64,000 nt of DNA, from assembly GCF_026210795.1 (NCBI RefSeq), contig NC_089456.1, forward strand, positions 3,226,501 through 3,290,500, written 5' to 3'. The notes under the pieces were generated by a model, which saw nothing but the letters and a program-made list of their open reading frames with translations, was not told where the DNA came from and did no database searches. Source of the DNA: Rhizophagus irregularis (Eukaryota > Glomeromycota > Glomeromycetes > Glomerales > Glomeraceae). Made by a program: the position numbers and the translations under genes. This document shows, one piece after another, positions 23,851-35,337 of this stretch (position 1 is its first letter; every line of letters starts with the position of its first letter).

Positions 23851-24757
23851 ATATTGTACTGCATAATAAAGCTATATAGCTGTAAAATAAGAATTATTTT
23901 TTATCCACAAATCAATTTTTGTATCATAGACAAAGTGAACTTTCTGTACGTGGTCAATTATTGATATCGGGAAGATTCTTCTCCAGCGAATGTCTTGGCT
24001 TATCTAAATGCGAAAAAGAGGACATTTCAATACGTTGTGAATTTTGTTAATATTGTCAAACCAATCAATAGTAATAAAGGCATAATATTTATCATCATTA
24101 CCTTTGTATTTGAAGATCCCTTTTATAATCGCATAACATTCACCGCTGTCTTCCTTGTGTATTGTTACGATGTCACCAATATGAAGATGTACTTTGAAAA
24201 AGACGCCATCGCTTTCTTCTATAGTGTATGTCGCCAATTCATACCAGCTCATTTGAGAATATATAAGAGCTGACTTTTATCCAATGTCTATAAATGAAAG
24301 AAGCAGCTCAAATTTGAAATTTGGCAAATTTTTCATGATATTTTTGCGATCCTGACGGGATAAGCTTCTCTTTAAGATAATATTTGTAATAAAATCCACT
24401 GGAGATGAAATCGCTATATAAAATAAAAATACGTTAATAATTGCGGAAATATTATTATTATAAAATTGTAATACAACCCTTCTTCATTTCCTTCCAGTTC
24501 TTGTTCATTTGATACCTTGTCTTTAGTAATATATCAATTAGTCAATAAATTTTTAAAATTTGAGGACATAGTAGCGAAACCTCTACAAGATTGTGATAAT
24601 CTTTGATCTGCGCCTCCATCTACTAAATGACGAATTGCAAAGAGCGTAGTATACCGCTTTAACAAGTCTAGCTCGACATTCTTGCAATTTGTTCGTGGTA
24701 CCATTGCTTTAAAGATCCGATACACCATTTCTTTGATACCAACTTGAGTGTTTATAA

Positions 24758-25298
24758 TAAAGATGCTGCCCGAAACTATTTTTCAGTTTCCGAAACTGGA
24801 ACTGAGACCGAAACTAAATCCGAAACTATTCCAAAACTCCCATAACTAGCCCGAAACTCACTAATTTTGGCCAAAATTAAAATTTGGCCGAAATTATGAC
24901 ATTTTATCACGTGACATTATACCAATTTCCTAAAAAGGAAATTATGTTTCCCAGTAAAATTGGGAAAATTAGTTATACAATAGTTACACAAAATTCCAAA
25001 AAAGGAAATTTTAATGTTGATCATTTTCTTGGCCAGAATTACGTTCTAAAAATGGCCAGGATTATATCAATAATTTCGGCCAAATTTTGAACTTTCAGTA
25101 ATAATTTTGGCATTATAAATTTTGGATTAATTTTACCAGTTTCAGATTAGTTTTACCAGTTTCAGATTAGTTTTACCAGTTTCAAATTAGTTTTACCAGT
25201 TTTACCAGTTTTGAAAAATAAGAAAATTTCAGAAATAGTTTTACCAAGTTTCGGTTTTGACAGTTTCGGAAACTACTAAGTTTTGGGCAGCATCTTTA
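24758..25298. mobile_element. hAT-type MITE, 8-bp TSD GTTTATAA
   Basis: Ends TAAAGATGCTGCCC and GGGCAGCATCTTTA are inverted. GTTTATAA is duplicated exactly (24750-24757, 25299-25306). Subterminal arrays: CCGAAACT words at the left and TTTTACCAGTTTCAGATTAG repeats at the right. It interrupts coding sequence of the BAH-like family gene. Confidence 0.9.
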
Positions 25299-25753
25299 GT
25301 TTATAAGAGTACCATAAGTCCTTGCATGCACCAGCAAGTGGATATTAATATGCAGATTTGGTAAGTTAGCAAATTCAGGGAAAACTTAAAGCCACATTAT
25401 TAAATAATATTTTATATATTAATAAATAAAAAATAAAAAATTATATAAGAATTATGAATAATTGTACCTTTGGAAGAATTTTCATTTCTTCTTCAAGGCA
25501 TTTTTGTAATTCGTCATACAAATCTAATGTAAACTTGCTTTCAAAAACTATCCTCATTGTTTTTGCTACATATACCCAACAAGCAATTATTACATTTTTC
25601 GCTATGTTAATGCGTGATTTTTAAATTCGTCGCAGAATGCTTCTGGATTCATTTTTCTTTAAGCTTGATGATTCTAAAAAACTATTAAGTATAAAAGGCA
25701 TTATCATAGCGAGCCTAAGATAGTCAGACATCATGAAACTAGCATTGTGACTA

Positions 25754-26270
25754 CCCTATAAAAAGTATTTATATTTAAAATATAATTAAAAACTTTTTAA
25801 AATATATTTAAATTATACTTAAAATATATTTAATTTAAAAATTGCGAAATACTTATAATATACTTAAAATGTATTTAAAATTATCTTAAAATATATTTCT
25901 AATATATTTAATTTTTGCCAAAATACTTAAAATATACTTTAAATCAAAATTTAAGTATATTATAGATATATTTTTTACATACTTAAAATATACTTATAAT
26001 ATATTTTATAATATATTTTAAGTATATTTTAAATACATAAAAAATATACTTATAATAGTTTTATAATATACTTAAATTTTAATTTAAATATAATTTAAAT
26101 ATATTTTAAGTATATGGGCAAAAATTAAATATATTAGACATATGTTTTAAGATAATTTTAAGTATATTTTAGATATATTAAAAATATATTTTAAGTATTT
26201 TGCAATTTTTAAATTAAGTATATTTTAAATATATTTTAAATATATTTTAAGTATAATACTTTTTATAGGG
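25754..26270. mobile_element. Foldback MITE, 3-bp TSD CTA
   Basis: CCCTATAAAAAGTATT and AATACTTTTTATAGGG termini are flanked by CTA on both sides (25751-25753, 26271-26273). Nearly the whole 517 bp is a degenerate palindrome of ATATTTTAAGTATA words. A 3-bp duplication suggests PIF/Harbinger-type mobilisation. It sits in an exon of the BAH-like family gene. Confidence 0.8.
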
Positions 26271-26370
26271 CTAATTGGATTTGGCAAACGAGACCATTTT
26301 TTTGGTTTCTCAAAGTTCTTCCAGGCTTTGATAAACTCGTCCTCTCCTTTTTGTGAAAATAATTCGCACC

Positions 26371-26821
26371 TGTGGAAATCAAAAAGCTTTATAAAAGATT
26401 TTATTCGTTACATATCTAGCTAAAGTTACTTTGCTGAAACCTCTAATTTTTTTAAAATATTTTTACAATATAGTTATATAATAGTATGATATAATAACAA
26501 TATTAAAACAATAAAAATAAAGATAATTTAAAAAACGGTGTCAAAATAAAATGCTTAAACAACATAAAAACAACATGATAAAAAAAATAATGAAAAAAAA
26601 TTATTATTTTATGCGAATTGCAATACTAATACAATACTAATATAATACTAATACAATACTTTTGTAAATACGTTATTTATAAAATATTTGTATAAATATA
26701 TATATATTTTTTACAATATCTTTATAATATTATTTTATGATATTTTTTTTTGTCCGTCCAATTTTTTCTCAGAACACAGATCAGTCACGAATAGTATTAT
26801 AAAAATAATTATCGTATAAGC
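26371..26821. other. AT-rich intergenic or intronic DNA
   Basis: No gene seen; poly-A/T and ACAATACTAATA-type simple repeats. Confidence 0.5.
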
Positions 26822-26829
26822 ATTATGTG

Positions 26830-28495
26830 TAAGGATGGTGCCGCAAATATGTAATTGCGGAATAATTGCGATTTACGGTATTGCGGAACATTGCGGATTT
26901 TTAAATCTAAAAATCCGCAAATCCGCAAATCCGCAATTATCCGCAATCCCGCAAATATTCCGCAAATCCGCAAATATCGCAAAGTACCTCAAATATTCCG
27001 CAATTGAATTGCGGTACTTTGAGGATTTGCAGAATATTTGCGGATTTGCGGAATGTCTGCAAAAAAAACTTTCTTTTTTTTAATAAAATATAATTACTAC
27101 TAAAAAAAATATTTCTATTTATTATTAATAATAAAAGAAATTATTTTACATAAAAAAAAATTAAAAAAAACGCTGGAACCTATAGTTCCGGCGTTTTAAT
27201 TAAAAAAAATTTAAAAGAAAACCGCCGGAACCTATAGTTCCGGCGTTTTTACATAAAAAAATTAAAAGAAACTGCCGGAACTTATAGTTCCAGCGTTTTA
27301 ATTAAAAAAAGTTTAAAGAAAACGCCGGAACCTATAGTTCTGGCGTTTTTATTAAAAAAAATTTAAAGAAAACGCTGGAACCCATAGTTCCGGCGTTTTT
27401 ACATAATAAAATTAAAGAAAACGCCGGAACCTTAGTTCCCAGCGTTTTTATTAAAAAAAATTAAAAGAAAACGCCGGAACCTATAGTTCCGGCGTTTTTA
27501 TTAAAAAAAATTAAAAGAAAACGCCGGAACCTTAGTTCTGGCGTTTTTATTAAAAAAAACTAAAAGAAAACGCCGGAACCTTAGTTCCAGCGTTTTTATT
27601 AAAAAAAAACTAAAAGAAAACGCCGGAAGGGCCGTAGTTCCGGCGTTTTTCATAAAAAAATTAAAAGAAAACGCCGGAACCTATAGTTCCGGTGTTTTTA
27701 TGTAAAAAAATTCAAAAGAAAACGCCGGAACCTATAGTTCCGGCGTTTTTACATAAAAAAATTCAAAAGAAAACGCCGGAACCCATAGTTCTGGCGTTTT
27801 TACATAAAAAAATTAAAAGAAAACGCCGGAACCCATAGTTCTGGCGTTTTTATATAAATAAATTAAAAGAAAACGCCGGAACCTATAGTTCCGGCATTTT
27901 TATATAAAATAATTAAAAGAAAACGCCGGAACCTTAGTTCTGGCGTTTTTATTAAAAAAAAAATTTAAAGAAAACGCCGGAACCTTAGTTCCGGCGTTTT
28001 TACATAAAAAAATTAAAGAAAACGCCGGAACCTATAGTTCCGGCGTTTTTACAAAAAAAAATCAAAAGAAAACGCCGGAACCTATAGTTCCGGCGTTTTT
28101 ACATAAAAAAAATTTAAAAGAAAATGCCGGAACCTATAGTTCTGGCGTTTTTACATAAAAAAAATCAAAAGAAAACGTCGGAACCCATAGTTCCGGCATT
28201 TTATATAAATAAATTAAAAGAAAACGCTGGAACCTATAGTTCCGGCGTTTTTATATAAAATAATTAAAAGAAAACGCTGGAACCCATAGTTCCGGCGTTT
28301 TTATTAAAAAAAATTAAAAAATATGCCGGAAGCAATAGTTCCAGCATTTTTGTATAAAAAACTATTAGTTCTGGTGTTTTTTGTATGTAAGAAAACACCA
28401 AAACTGAATTGCAGAATTACGGGCTACTAACCGCAATTCAACTTCAAAATCCGCAATATTGCGGAATTTGAAAATCATTTGCGGACCCATCCTTA
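26830..28495. mobile_element. hAT-type element carrying a palindromic satellite
   Basis: The ends TAAGGATGGTGCCGCAAAT and the complement of the right end TAAGGATGGGTCCGCAAAT are inverted, flanked by identical ATTATGTG octamers (26822-26829, 28496-28503). The left subterminal region (26850-27060) and the right one (28430-28490) are arrays of TTGCGGA/CCGCAAAT words. The middle is entirely a hairpin satellite. No transposase gene. Confidence 0.88.
27165..28375. repeat. Palindromic ~50-bp satellite, about 24 units
   Basis: Each unit contains a near-perfect inverted repeat with the consensus CGCCGGAACC-TATA-GTTCCGGCG, followed by a T-run and a spacer such as ACATAAAAAAATTAAAAGAA. I count about 24 units with a period of 48-53 bp. 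Substitutions are often compensated across the stem only partly (for example CGCTGG with CCGGCG). Some units carry shortened loops (CCTTAG), and one has an enlarged loop near 27625. Confidence 0.92.
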
Positions 28496-28702
28496 ATTAT
28501 GTGATCTTTTTTTAAAAAAAATCAATAACGATTACCACTTCCATATTTTTTTTTTAACTTTTGTAAATTGTAGCAAATTCGGTATAATTAATCTTGGAGG
28601 CAAAACATTATCAGTCAGCGGTCATATCATGTTTTTTAGGGGTGTCTTATAATTACTAATAAATAGTAATTTTTATATTTATATTAACATAAATTTTCTT
28701 AA

Positions 28703-29289
28703 TTGCCGATCTGCCTAAAAACGGCACTGCGTTACTAATAAAATTCGGGGATAATAGCGATAATAAAAAAAAGCATTTTTTGCATCTCGCGCGCAAAATA
28801 AGTTTCACCCATTTTACAAACAGAAATATCATAAAAACAATATTTTCTTTCATTTTATGACAAGTCATATTTGCCAAAAAATTTTATAATTATATTTCTG
28901 TAACTGGTTTTCTTCAACTTTCACTTGTTTTTAATAATAAAAATATTTTAAAAAAGCTTTTAAAAACAACTTTAGAAGCTAAAAATTATAGGTTTTTATT
29001 GTAAATAATGCAATATAGTAAAATGAAATATTGAAATTTCGTATATTTTAAGGTGTAAATCTGACGCGCGCGCATAGTAAACTCATTATTTTGCATATGA
29101 ATGTATAACTTTTTTTTGCAAATTCATTTTTTTCAAGTATTTTTTCAGTATATCATATGATTTTTTTTTTATAGTCAATATGTCATCTATGAGATATCCT
29201 TTTTTGAAGTTTGTGTTCTAGCACAAAATCGGCAAATTTAACCCCGAATTTTATTAGTAACGCAGTGCCGATTTTAGGCAGATCGGCAA
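28703..29289. mobile_element. Nested MITE, TTAA target duplication
   Basis: TTGCCGATCTGCCTAAAAAC at the left pairs with its complement at the right, with TTAA on both sides (28699-28702, 29290-29293). The undisturbed right TIR of the host transposon has a single TTAA at the equivalent place, so the insertion site is proven. Inverted similarity extends about 45 bp to CGGCACTGCGTTACTAATAA. A TTAA duplication is typical of piggyBac- and Kolobok-type elements. Confidence 0.88.
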
Positions 29290-29353
29290 TTAAGTTATAT
29301 ATTATAAAAACTTTATATATTTTTATTCTTTAGGAACTTTTTTACTTATTTAA

Positions 29354-30404
29354 ACACTTTTTTTTTTAATACAATACCTATATAAAAAATTTATATTAAG
29401 CTAACTTTTATAGTTTCAACCTTCAGATGCAACTTATTGGTAAAAGGTAAATATTACTTTTAAATATATAAATATATGTAATTTTTTATGAGGAATCAGT
29501 TTACTTAATAAATAAAAAGTAATTTTCTTAATAAAATTTATGGTAAATTTAAATTTACAATTTTAGTAAAAATTAGCCAATATTAACCTTATAAAATTTA
29601 TATAAATATTTGCTAATTTTTTTGTATAAATACAATTTTAATTGCAAATTACATGTTTTAATAAAATAATATTTTAAATATTTACAATATTTAACAAATT
29701 TTATAATTTGACTAATTTTTAAAAGTTGTTTATAGTAAAAATATTTCAATAATTATTTAATTTTAATAAAATTTAAAGTATAATCATTTTAATTGATTAT
29801 AAAACAGTATGTAAAATTTGAGAATATGTTATTTATAGAATTATTGAATAAATATACTGTTACACAAAATGCAGATCATTTAGTTGATATGTAAAATACT
29901 AATTGATATTTTGAAATATTTTACATAATAATATATACTAAAATTTTACAGGCTATTTTATATCCTTTAAAAGTAATTATATATCAAATTATATTAAAAT
30001 TGAATAGTTATTGAAATACTTTTACTATTAACAACTTTTAAAAATTAGTCAAATTATAAAATTTGTTAAATATTATAGATATTTAAAATATTATTTTATT
30101 ATAACATGTAATTTGCAATTAAAATTGTATTTATACAAAAAAAATTAGTAATTATTTATATATATTTTGTAAGTTTAATATTGGCTAATATTTGCTAAAA
30201 TTGTAAATTTAGATTTACCATAAATTTTATTAAGAAACTTGCTTTTTATTTATTAAGTAAACTGATTCCTCATAGAAAAATACATGTATTTATATATTTA
30301 AAAGCAATACTTACCTTTTACCAATAAGTTGCATCTGGAGGTCAAAACTATAAAAGTTAGCTCAACATAAATTTTTTATAAAAGTATTATATTTAAAAAA
30401 AAGG
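29354..30404. mobile_element. Nested 1-kb foldback element
   Basis: Two arms of nearly 500 bp (about 29370-29850 and 29930-30395) are inverted copies; for example AAGCTAACTTTTATAGTTTC pairs with AACTATAAAAGTTAGCTCAA, and GGAATCAGTTTACTTAATAA with its complement. TATTTAA occurs on both sides (29347-29353, 30405-30411) and once at the matching point of the right TIR of the host element, which confirms the insertion. No coding content. Confidence 0.85.
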
Positions 30405-30767
30405 TATTTAAGATCCGATTCGCGTATGAACTACAGAAAATTACTATATAAATTCGGGGAACGATTATTATAAAAATGGCAAAATTAGCACAATATTACA
30501 GATTATAAAAACTGCAGATGATCACGATGTAGCACCAAAATTCACATGATGAAACCTTAAATGCTAAGGATAATATTGATCAAAAAAAATCGAGAGTTTT
30601 ATTTATTTTTTAAAAACTTTACTTTGAGGCAGCGTCAGATTTGACAGAAATATATATATATGTATTTGCGATGTTCAAAACACGCACTATTATTATTTAC
30701 AAATAAAAACAATTAGAATTATATTTTTACACATCTTTATACGTTTAGAACTGTTTGTTTTATACAG

Positions 30768-33700
30768 TTATTCATTTTCTCTTGCCTCTAATTCACGTAT
30801 TGCCATGATTTCTTTCCATTTCCGGGAGAAACCAGTAATCCAATTCTGAATAGTAGAGATTTTAGGTACGTCATTTTCGTCTAGTTCTCCTAGTTGAACA
30901 CGTCGCACAAGTTCTTCATACATTTGTTGAGCTGAAAATTTGTTATTTGGATTTGCTGTTCCAGTATGAAACATATTTTCTAATAAATGTTTCGCACTTT
31001 TAGATATTCGCTTCCATGGTTCCCGCTTGTGATTCTTGTTAGATTTTAGGGCCCACCCAGATACAAATATATCGTGACTATTGTTGTCAAACAAAACCAA
31101 CTGTTAGTATAATTGATTTATGAGCTTTTATTATAATAAAATGTCTTACATTTGCTTTCTTGAACTTCCTACTACATTTGTAATATCCATGCTATTCAAA
31201 CTTGAATTCAAAAGATCCTATATATTGAGTAGTTTTTTATTTTTATGAAAAAAAAAAAAATTTTTTCAATTTTAAATTGTTCATACCAATTCTAACAATT
31301 CACCATTGGTGACAGAATCATCTGGATCACGAAATAATATTAGTTTCATGGGGAATTTGAAATAAATGCAAAAAACCATCATACCTTTACTGGCAACAAT
31401 AGGTAGCGTCCATTTTTTAGATGATTCTGTATGAATAGAATATTCTGGATTGGGCTTTTCATTTTTTCTCTGCTTTTGAATTTTTTTTATTTGAACTGGA
31501 GACCATTTCTTCCATTCTCCAATTCCAGGCAAAATCCTGGCACATACGAATCCTGTATCCTCTCCTTGAACTGGCCACGTCCATTCATGTAGACTTTTAA
31601 TTCCAGCTATTGTTCCAATTTTTTCTTTTCCTACACAAAGTATAAATATTAATACTGACAAACAAAAATATTGTTTATAATTTCTTCAATTATTGAAATA
31701 CCTTGATCACGATTTGGCAGCAAGTTGGCAACTTTTGTTCCTGCAATTTCATGAATTGCTGTCTCTATATCATCACCAGACTCAATTGTACAACCCAGTT
31801 TGACATGACGCTTTATTGCTTGTGATATCTAATAGGAATAAATCAAAAGTAAACAAAATAATAATAGAATTTATAATAAAATGAAGCAAGCAGTATAATA
31901 ACTACTTGAGCGTGATGGGAATCTATTAGCGTTTTAGCCTCACCAGCTTCCAAAAAGATCCATTTTCGAGAAACAATATCATACCAATCTTTCCATTGAC
32001 CTATTATCATCATCAATTCTGTACAATGATAGTGAGGCCCATTATCCGACATTACTGTTATCCATTTTGGCTTTGGATCAAGATTTTCAAACACGGTATG
32101 AAGAGAAGATGCTGTAAACCAGGCATCTTGGCCAGTATCATCACTCCAATGGTCATATACTTGTATATCAAGCTTGTTATTTGTAATATCTTTCGTGTAT
32201 ACTAGTGATGAATGTAGAGTCCAACCTCTTTTACCAAAGAATTGAGATTTGGTTTCCCTTGCAGTATGTGGAAGTATCCTCATTTTATAGTCCACTATAA
32301 TAACTGCCCCATCTTCATCTAACTCATCAAGATTAACCTGAACGTGAGTATTTAGATAAAACTTTCGTGCGTGATGTCCTAACCATGAAATTAGTTTCTT
32401 CAAATAATCATCTAATAATTCATGTAATTCTCCATCTACATGATTTTTTATCAGATCAAAAAAATGGAACAATTCTACACAACCGTTACATATTTCAAAA
32501 CGCTGAAGATTACAAATTCCGAAGGAATGGCTAAGACAATGACATATGCAAGATTTATGTGCTGGAGTTCCAGAAGAGGTAATTTTCAAATCTTTTATAT
32601 ATTCACGCCTCATATATCTTCTCAAAGAATTTAATTTTTGAGTTAACTCTTCCTGTATTATAGAATATGATTAGTTTCAAATATTAAATTTATGAATACA
32701 AAAAATTCTTGAATATAATACCTTCGAAAATTCATCTTCTACATGGGTATCAATGATGGTATTAATAGATGCAAAGCTCTCATATCCACATTCATTGCAT
32801 TCTGAGCAAAGACCGCCCAAATTATCTTGATAAACAAATCTACTACCTTGTAAACGTGTTATAAATGCTGTACGACGCATTCCATTTGGATATTCTTCAG
32901 AAAATTTTTCCCAAAGTGCCTGCTTATGATCCTGTAGATACATTATAGGTAATCCTGATTTTGAATGAGTTCGGTAAGAGCTCATGTTGACAATATCCTT
33001 TCTCGTGAAAAAATGATCAAACTGATCAACTTGCTCTATTTTAAACTTTAAACGATGAAATTTTGGCTTTTCAATAGGTGGAGCACCAAAACCATTCAAT
33101 ACAGCATGTCTTCTTGATTCAAGAACGGTATAAGATGCTACCTGTAATATTAGATAATTATTTATTGCATTCATCAAAATTACTGACAATATTATGCTAT
33201 TTACAAAATATATTTTTACCCCTAAATTATGTTCTAATTCTTCATAGGTAAAATCATTGGCAATAATTGATAAAATACGCCGTTTTCCATCTCTGGTTTT
33301 TTTATTATCGTTCAATGCTTGTTGAAAACAAGACCAAAAAGTTTCTGTAGAATTTGAAGGATTACTGGAAAGAAATCCCATCTTGTAAAGAGTAGTAAAT
33401 ATCTGTTTTTCTTGTATTGGATTTTTCGATTTAGTCCAAAATTGATACTATAGAATTAGAAGTTATTTCTTATTTGTGTTTATAATTTTTCAACATACAA
33501 ATCAATCATACCTTAGATTTACCATGAGACCAAGGAGTAATATCAGAGCATCTTGCAGCACGAAGCATTGATAACCATGCACCCAGTTCACGATCAGAAA
33601 ATTGATGTTCTGGTGGGTATAATAATTTTAATTCTGAATTTAATTCTATTACATTACACTCATTTTGATTCCATCTAACAAATAATTTATACCATTCAAT

Positions 33701-34507
33701 TTTAGCAAAAGTTTGACGCTGAAGATGATATTCATATAATTTTTTCATTAGTTTGAAATTACTCCATTCATGAGAAGCGCATTGTGGAATACGTAGCTTA
33801 TTTAGTTTTTGTAATGTAATTTGATCTTCCAACCCAAATAATTCTTTTCCTGAAAATTTTTGAATATAATTTGAATTTTTCCAGACGTCATCTGGGGTAG
33901 TTCCTACAAATGTTTTTTGAATTTTAAAATCTTGATAAATATAAATGTAACATTTATCATCTTCAATTTCAGATACAAATATAGCTGCACGTTTCTTATA
34001 TGTGTGAATAATTGATGACTTGTAACCATTACCCGCTTGATTCCAATCTGAACGTGTAGATAAACCCAATCCATAAATAAAAATTTCATAATCACCAAGT
34101 TTACATGAAAATGGACAAAAATCAATATTAGATGAAAAAACATCTATTATATTTTTTTTATCCCATCCCATAACAATAGAACCAGAATATCGAGTTTTTT
34201 TTTGAAAAATATTTTGATAAACTTCAGAAACTGCCTTAGTTGCACTTGTTTCTATGACCCAAAACTCACCACTTTGACAAAAATACTCGGGTAACATTTG
34301 ATTAGAACCGGAAATCTGTACTGTTATATAAAAGTCACGTCTATTCAAACCAGCATCAGTTTTTTGGCCTGCTCTAATTGGAAATCTGAGTTGAATATTT
34401 GAGTCAGGAATACTTAGAATTTCCCACCAGTAGCGTGAATAAGGTCCATAGTGAAGATTTTCTACAAGCGAACCAGTTTCTACTAGGGTAACATACGTTT
34501 GAGACAT
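30768..34507 (-). CDS. DDE-like transposase of the long-TIR element, apparently intact
   Basis: Multi-exon gene from ATG 34505-34507 to the stop at 30768. Exon 1 (about 33514-34507) encodes an unrecognised ~330-residue N-terminal domain. Exon 2 starts YQFWTKSK. A later exon (about 32700-33150) has FGAPPIEKPKFHRLKF and CSECNECGYESF. The core (about 31900-32600) has a Cys/His cluster (CICHC...C...CNGC). VIIVDYK (Asp), VMSDNGPHYH (Asp, about 82 residues on) and FLEAGEAKTLIDSHHA (Glu, about 31 residues on) give a DD(31)E spacing like RNase H-fold transposases. Then come ISQAIKRHVKLGC, WTWPVQGEDTGF and a small exon with YYKCSRKFKK (about 31150-31192). The C-terminal exon ends NWITGFSRKWKEI (30768-31100). 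All junctions I checked keep phase and no internal stop was found. The family is very abundant in Rhizophagus; superfamily unknown to me. Confidence 0.75.
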
Positions 34508-34845
34508 GGTTGGCTTCAGATTTTAGTGTTTTTTACGAGCTGGTATATATAAAATATTTTTTTTGATATTATTCTTGGCATTTAAGCCTTATCACATGTT
34601 CATTGGTGCTACAATATTATTATTTGCCATTTTTATAATATATGTCGATATGCAAACCTTATTAATTTAACTATTGTTTTCCCTGGATATATATAGTAAT
34701 TTTCTGTAGATCATATGCGAATCGGATCTTAAATAAGTAAAATAGTTTCTAAAGAACAAAAATATATAAAATTTTTATAATATATAACTTAAGAAAATTT
34801 ATGTTAATATAAATACAAAAAATTACTATTTATTAGTAATTATAA

Positions 34846-35329
34846 GAGAAATGAAATGACTACTGACTGTTATTACTTGAACAAAAAAAAATGGAATAAA
34901 AACTTTATTAAGGACGTCAATGATTTGAACTAATAAGTTAAAAGTCATTAAAGTTATTAATAAATTTACAAATTTATATTAATGAACTTTTCTTTATTAC
35001 AAACGATCTTTGATACACAAAGTGCGAAAAAAATTTATTTTATGGAGTATCCTGTAAAAAATGTTGTTGTTCTGTGTTTCAAATTCCAAGGTACATAATG
35101 AATGAATTTGTTTATTTCCATATTTTTTTCCGTAAATGTATCATTTTCACTAAAAATTTTTTATAGAGTGGTGACCGCAATTGCGATTTATCTTTGTGAA
35201 AATTATAATTCTGAAGAAAAATTACCAAAGAATGATCCTAAATTGAGAAATCAAGTTATTCAAGTTATTCAATGGATAAATATTTTATTCGCATAAAAAA
35301 TTTGATTAAAATGAGAAATGAACTATGGA
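34846..35329. other. Intergenic
   Basis: No supported gene. A short open stretch near 35200-35290 on the plus strand matches nothing I know. Confidence 0.4.
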
Positions 35330-35337
35330 CTTCTAAC

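Larger units (their letters stand above)
23860..26370 (-). pseudogene. BAH-like family gene broken by two MITEs
   Basis: On the minus strand the 5'-most piece (about 26275-26366, after a TTTCCACAG acceptor) reads GEDEFIKAWKNFEKPKKWSR. After the MITE at 25754-26270 the frame continues SHNASFMMSDYLRLAMIMPF. A further exon (25465-25600) reads YVAKTMRIVFESKF. The next exon (HINIHLLVHARTYGTLINT) is cut by the MITE at 24758-25298 and resumes QVGIKEMVYRIFKAMV (24534-24750). The C-terminal exon (24004-24252) contains GDIVTIHKEDSGECYAIIKG and FITIDWFDN, a TAG (24004-24006), then RWRRIFPISIIDHVQKVHF (about 23940-24000). The terminal part resembles BAH-type chromatin-reader domains fused to a transposase-like region in a family I associate with Rhizophagus; function unproven. 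Clearly inactive. Confidence 0.6.
28647..34845. mobile_element. Long-TIR DNA transposon with DDE-like gene
   Basis: The left end TTATAATTACTAATAAATAG and the right end complement match. Inverted similarity continues (TAACATAAATTTTCTTAA, TTTAAGATCCGATTCGC, ACAGAAAATTACTATATA) for roughly 170 bp once two later insertions in the left TIR (28703-29289 and 29354-30404) are discounted. The palindromic TTATAA at the tips makes the target duplication ambiguous. Internal gene at 30768-34507 on the minus strand. Without the nested inserts the element is about 4.55 kb. Confidence 0.82.

Noticed and set aside
23995-24273. Plus-strand frame of 92 codons
   Set aside because: Antisense to the BAH-like exon at 24004-24252, whose translation has family-like motifs (ITIDWF, VLKCP).
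26835-27083. Plus-strand open frame of 82 codons in the TTGCGGA array
   Set aside because: It is the subterminal repeat array of the hAT-type element, not a gene.
27165-28375. CRISPR-like array (regular repeats and spacers)
   Set aside because: The spacers are near-identical AT tracts, repeats are diverged hairpins, the unit sits inside a hAT-type element and the organism is eukaryotic.
27165-28375. Serial intrinsic terminators (hairpin plus T-run)
   Set aside because: The resemblance is real in form, but bacterial-type termination does not apply in a fungal nuclear genome; kept only as a structural remark.
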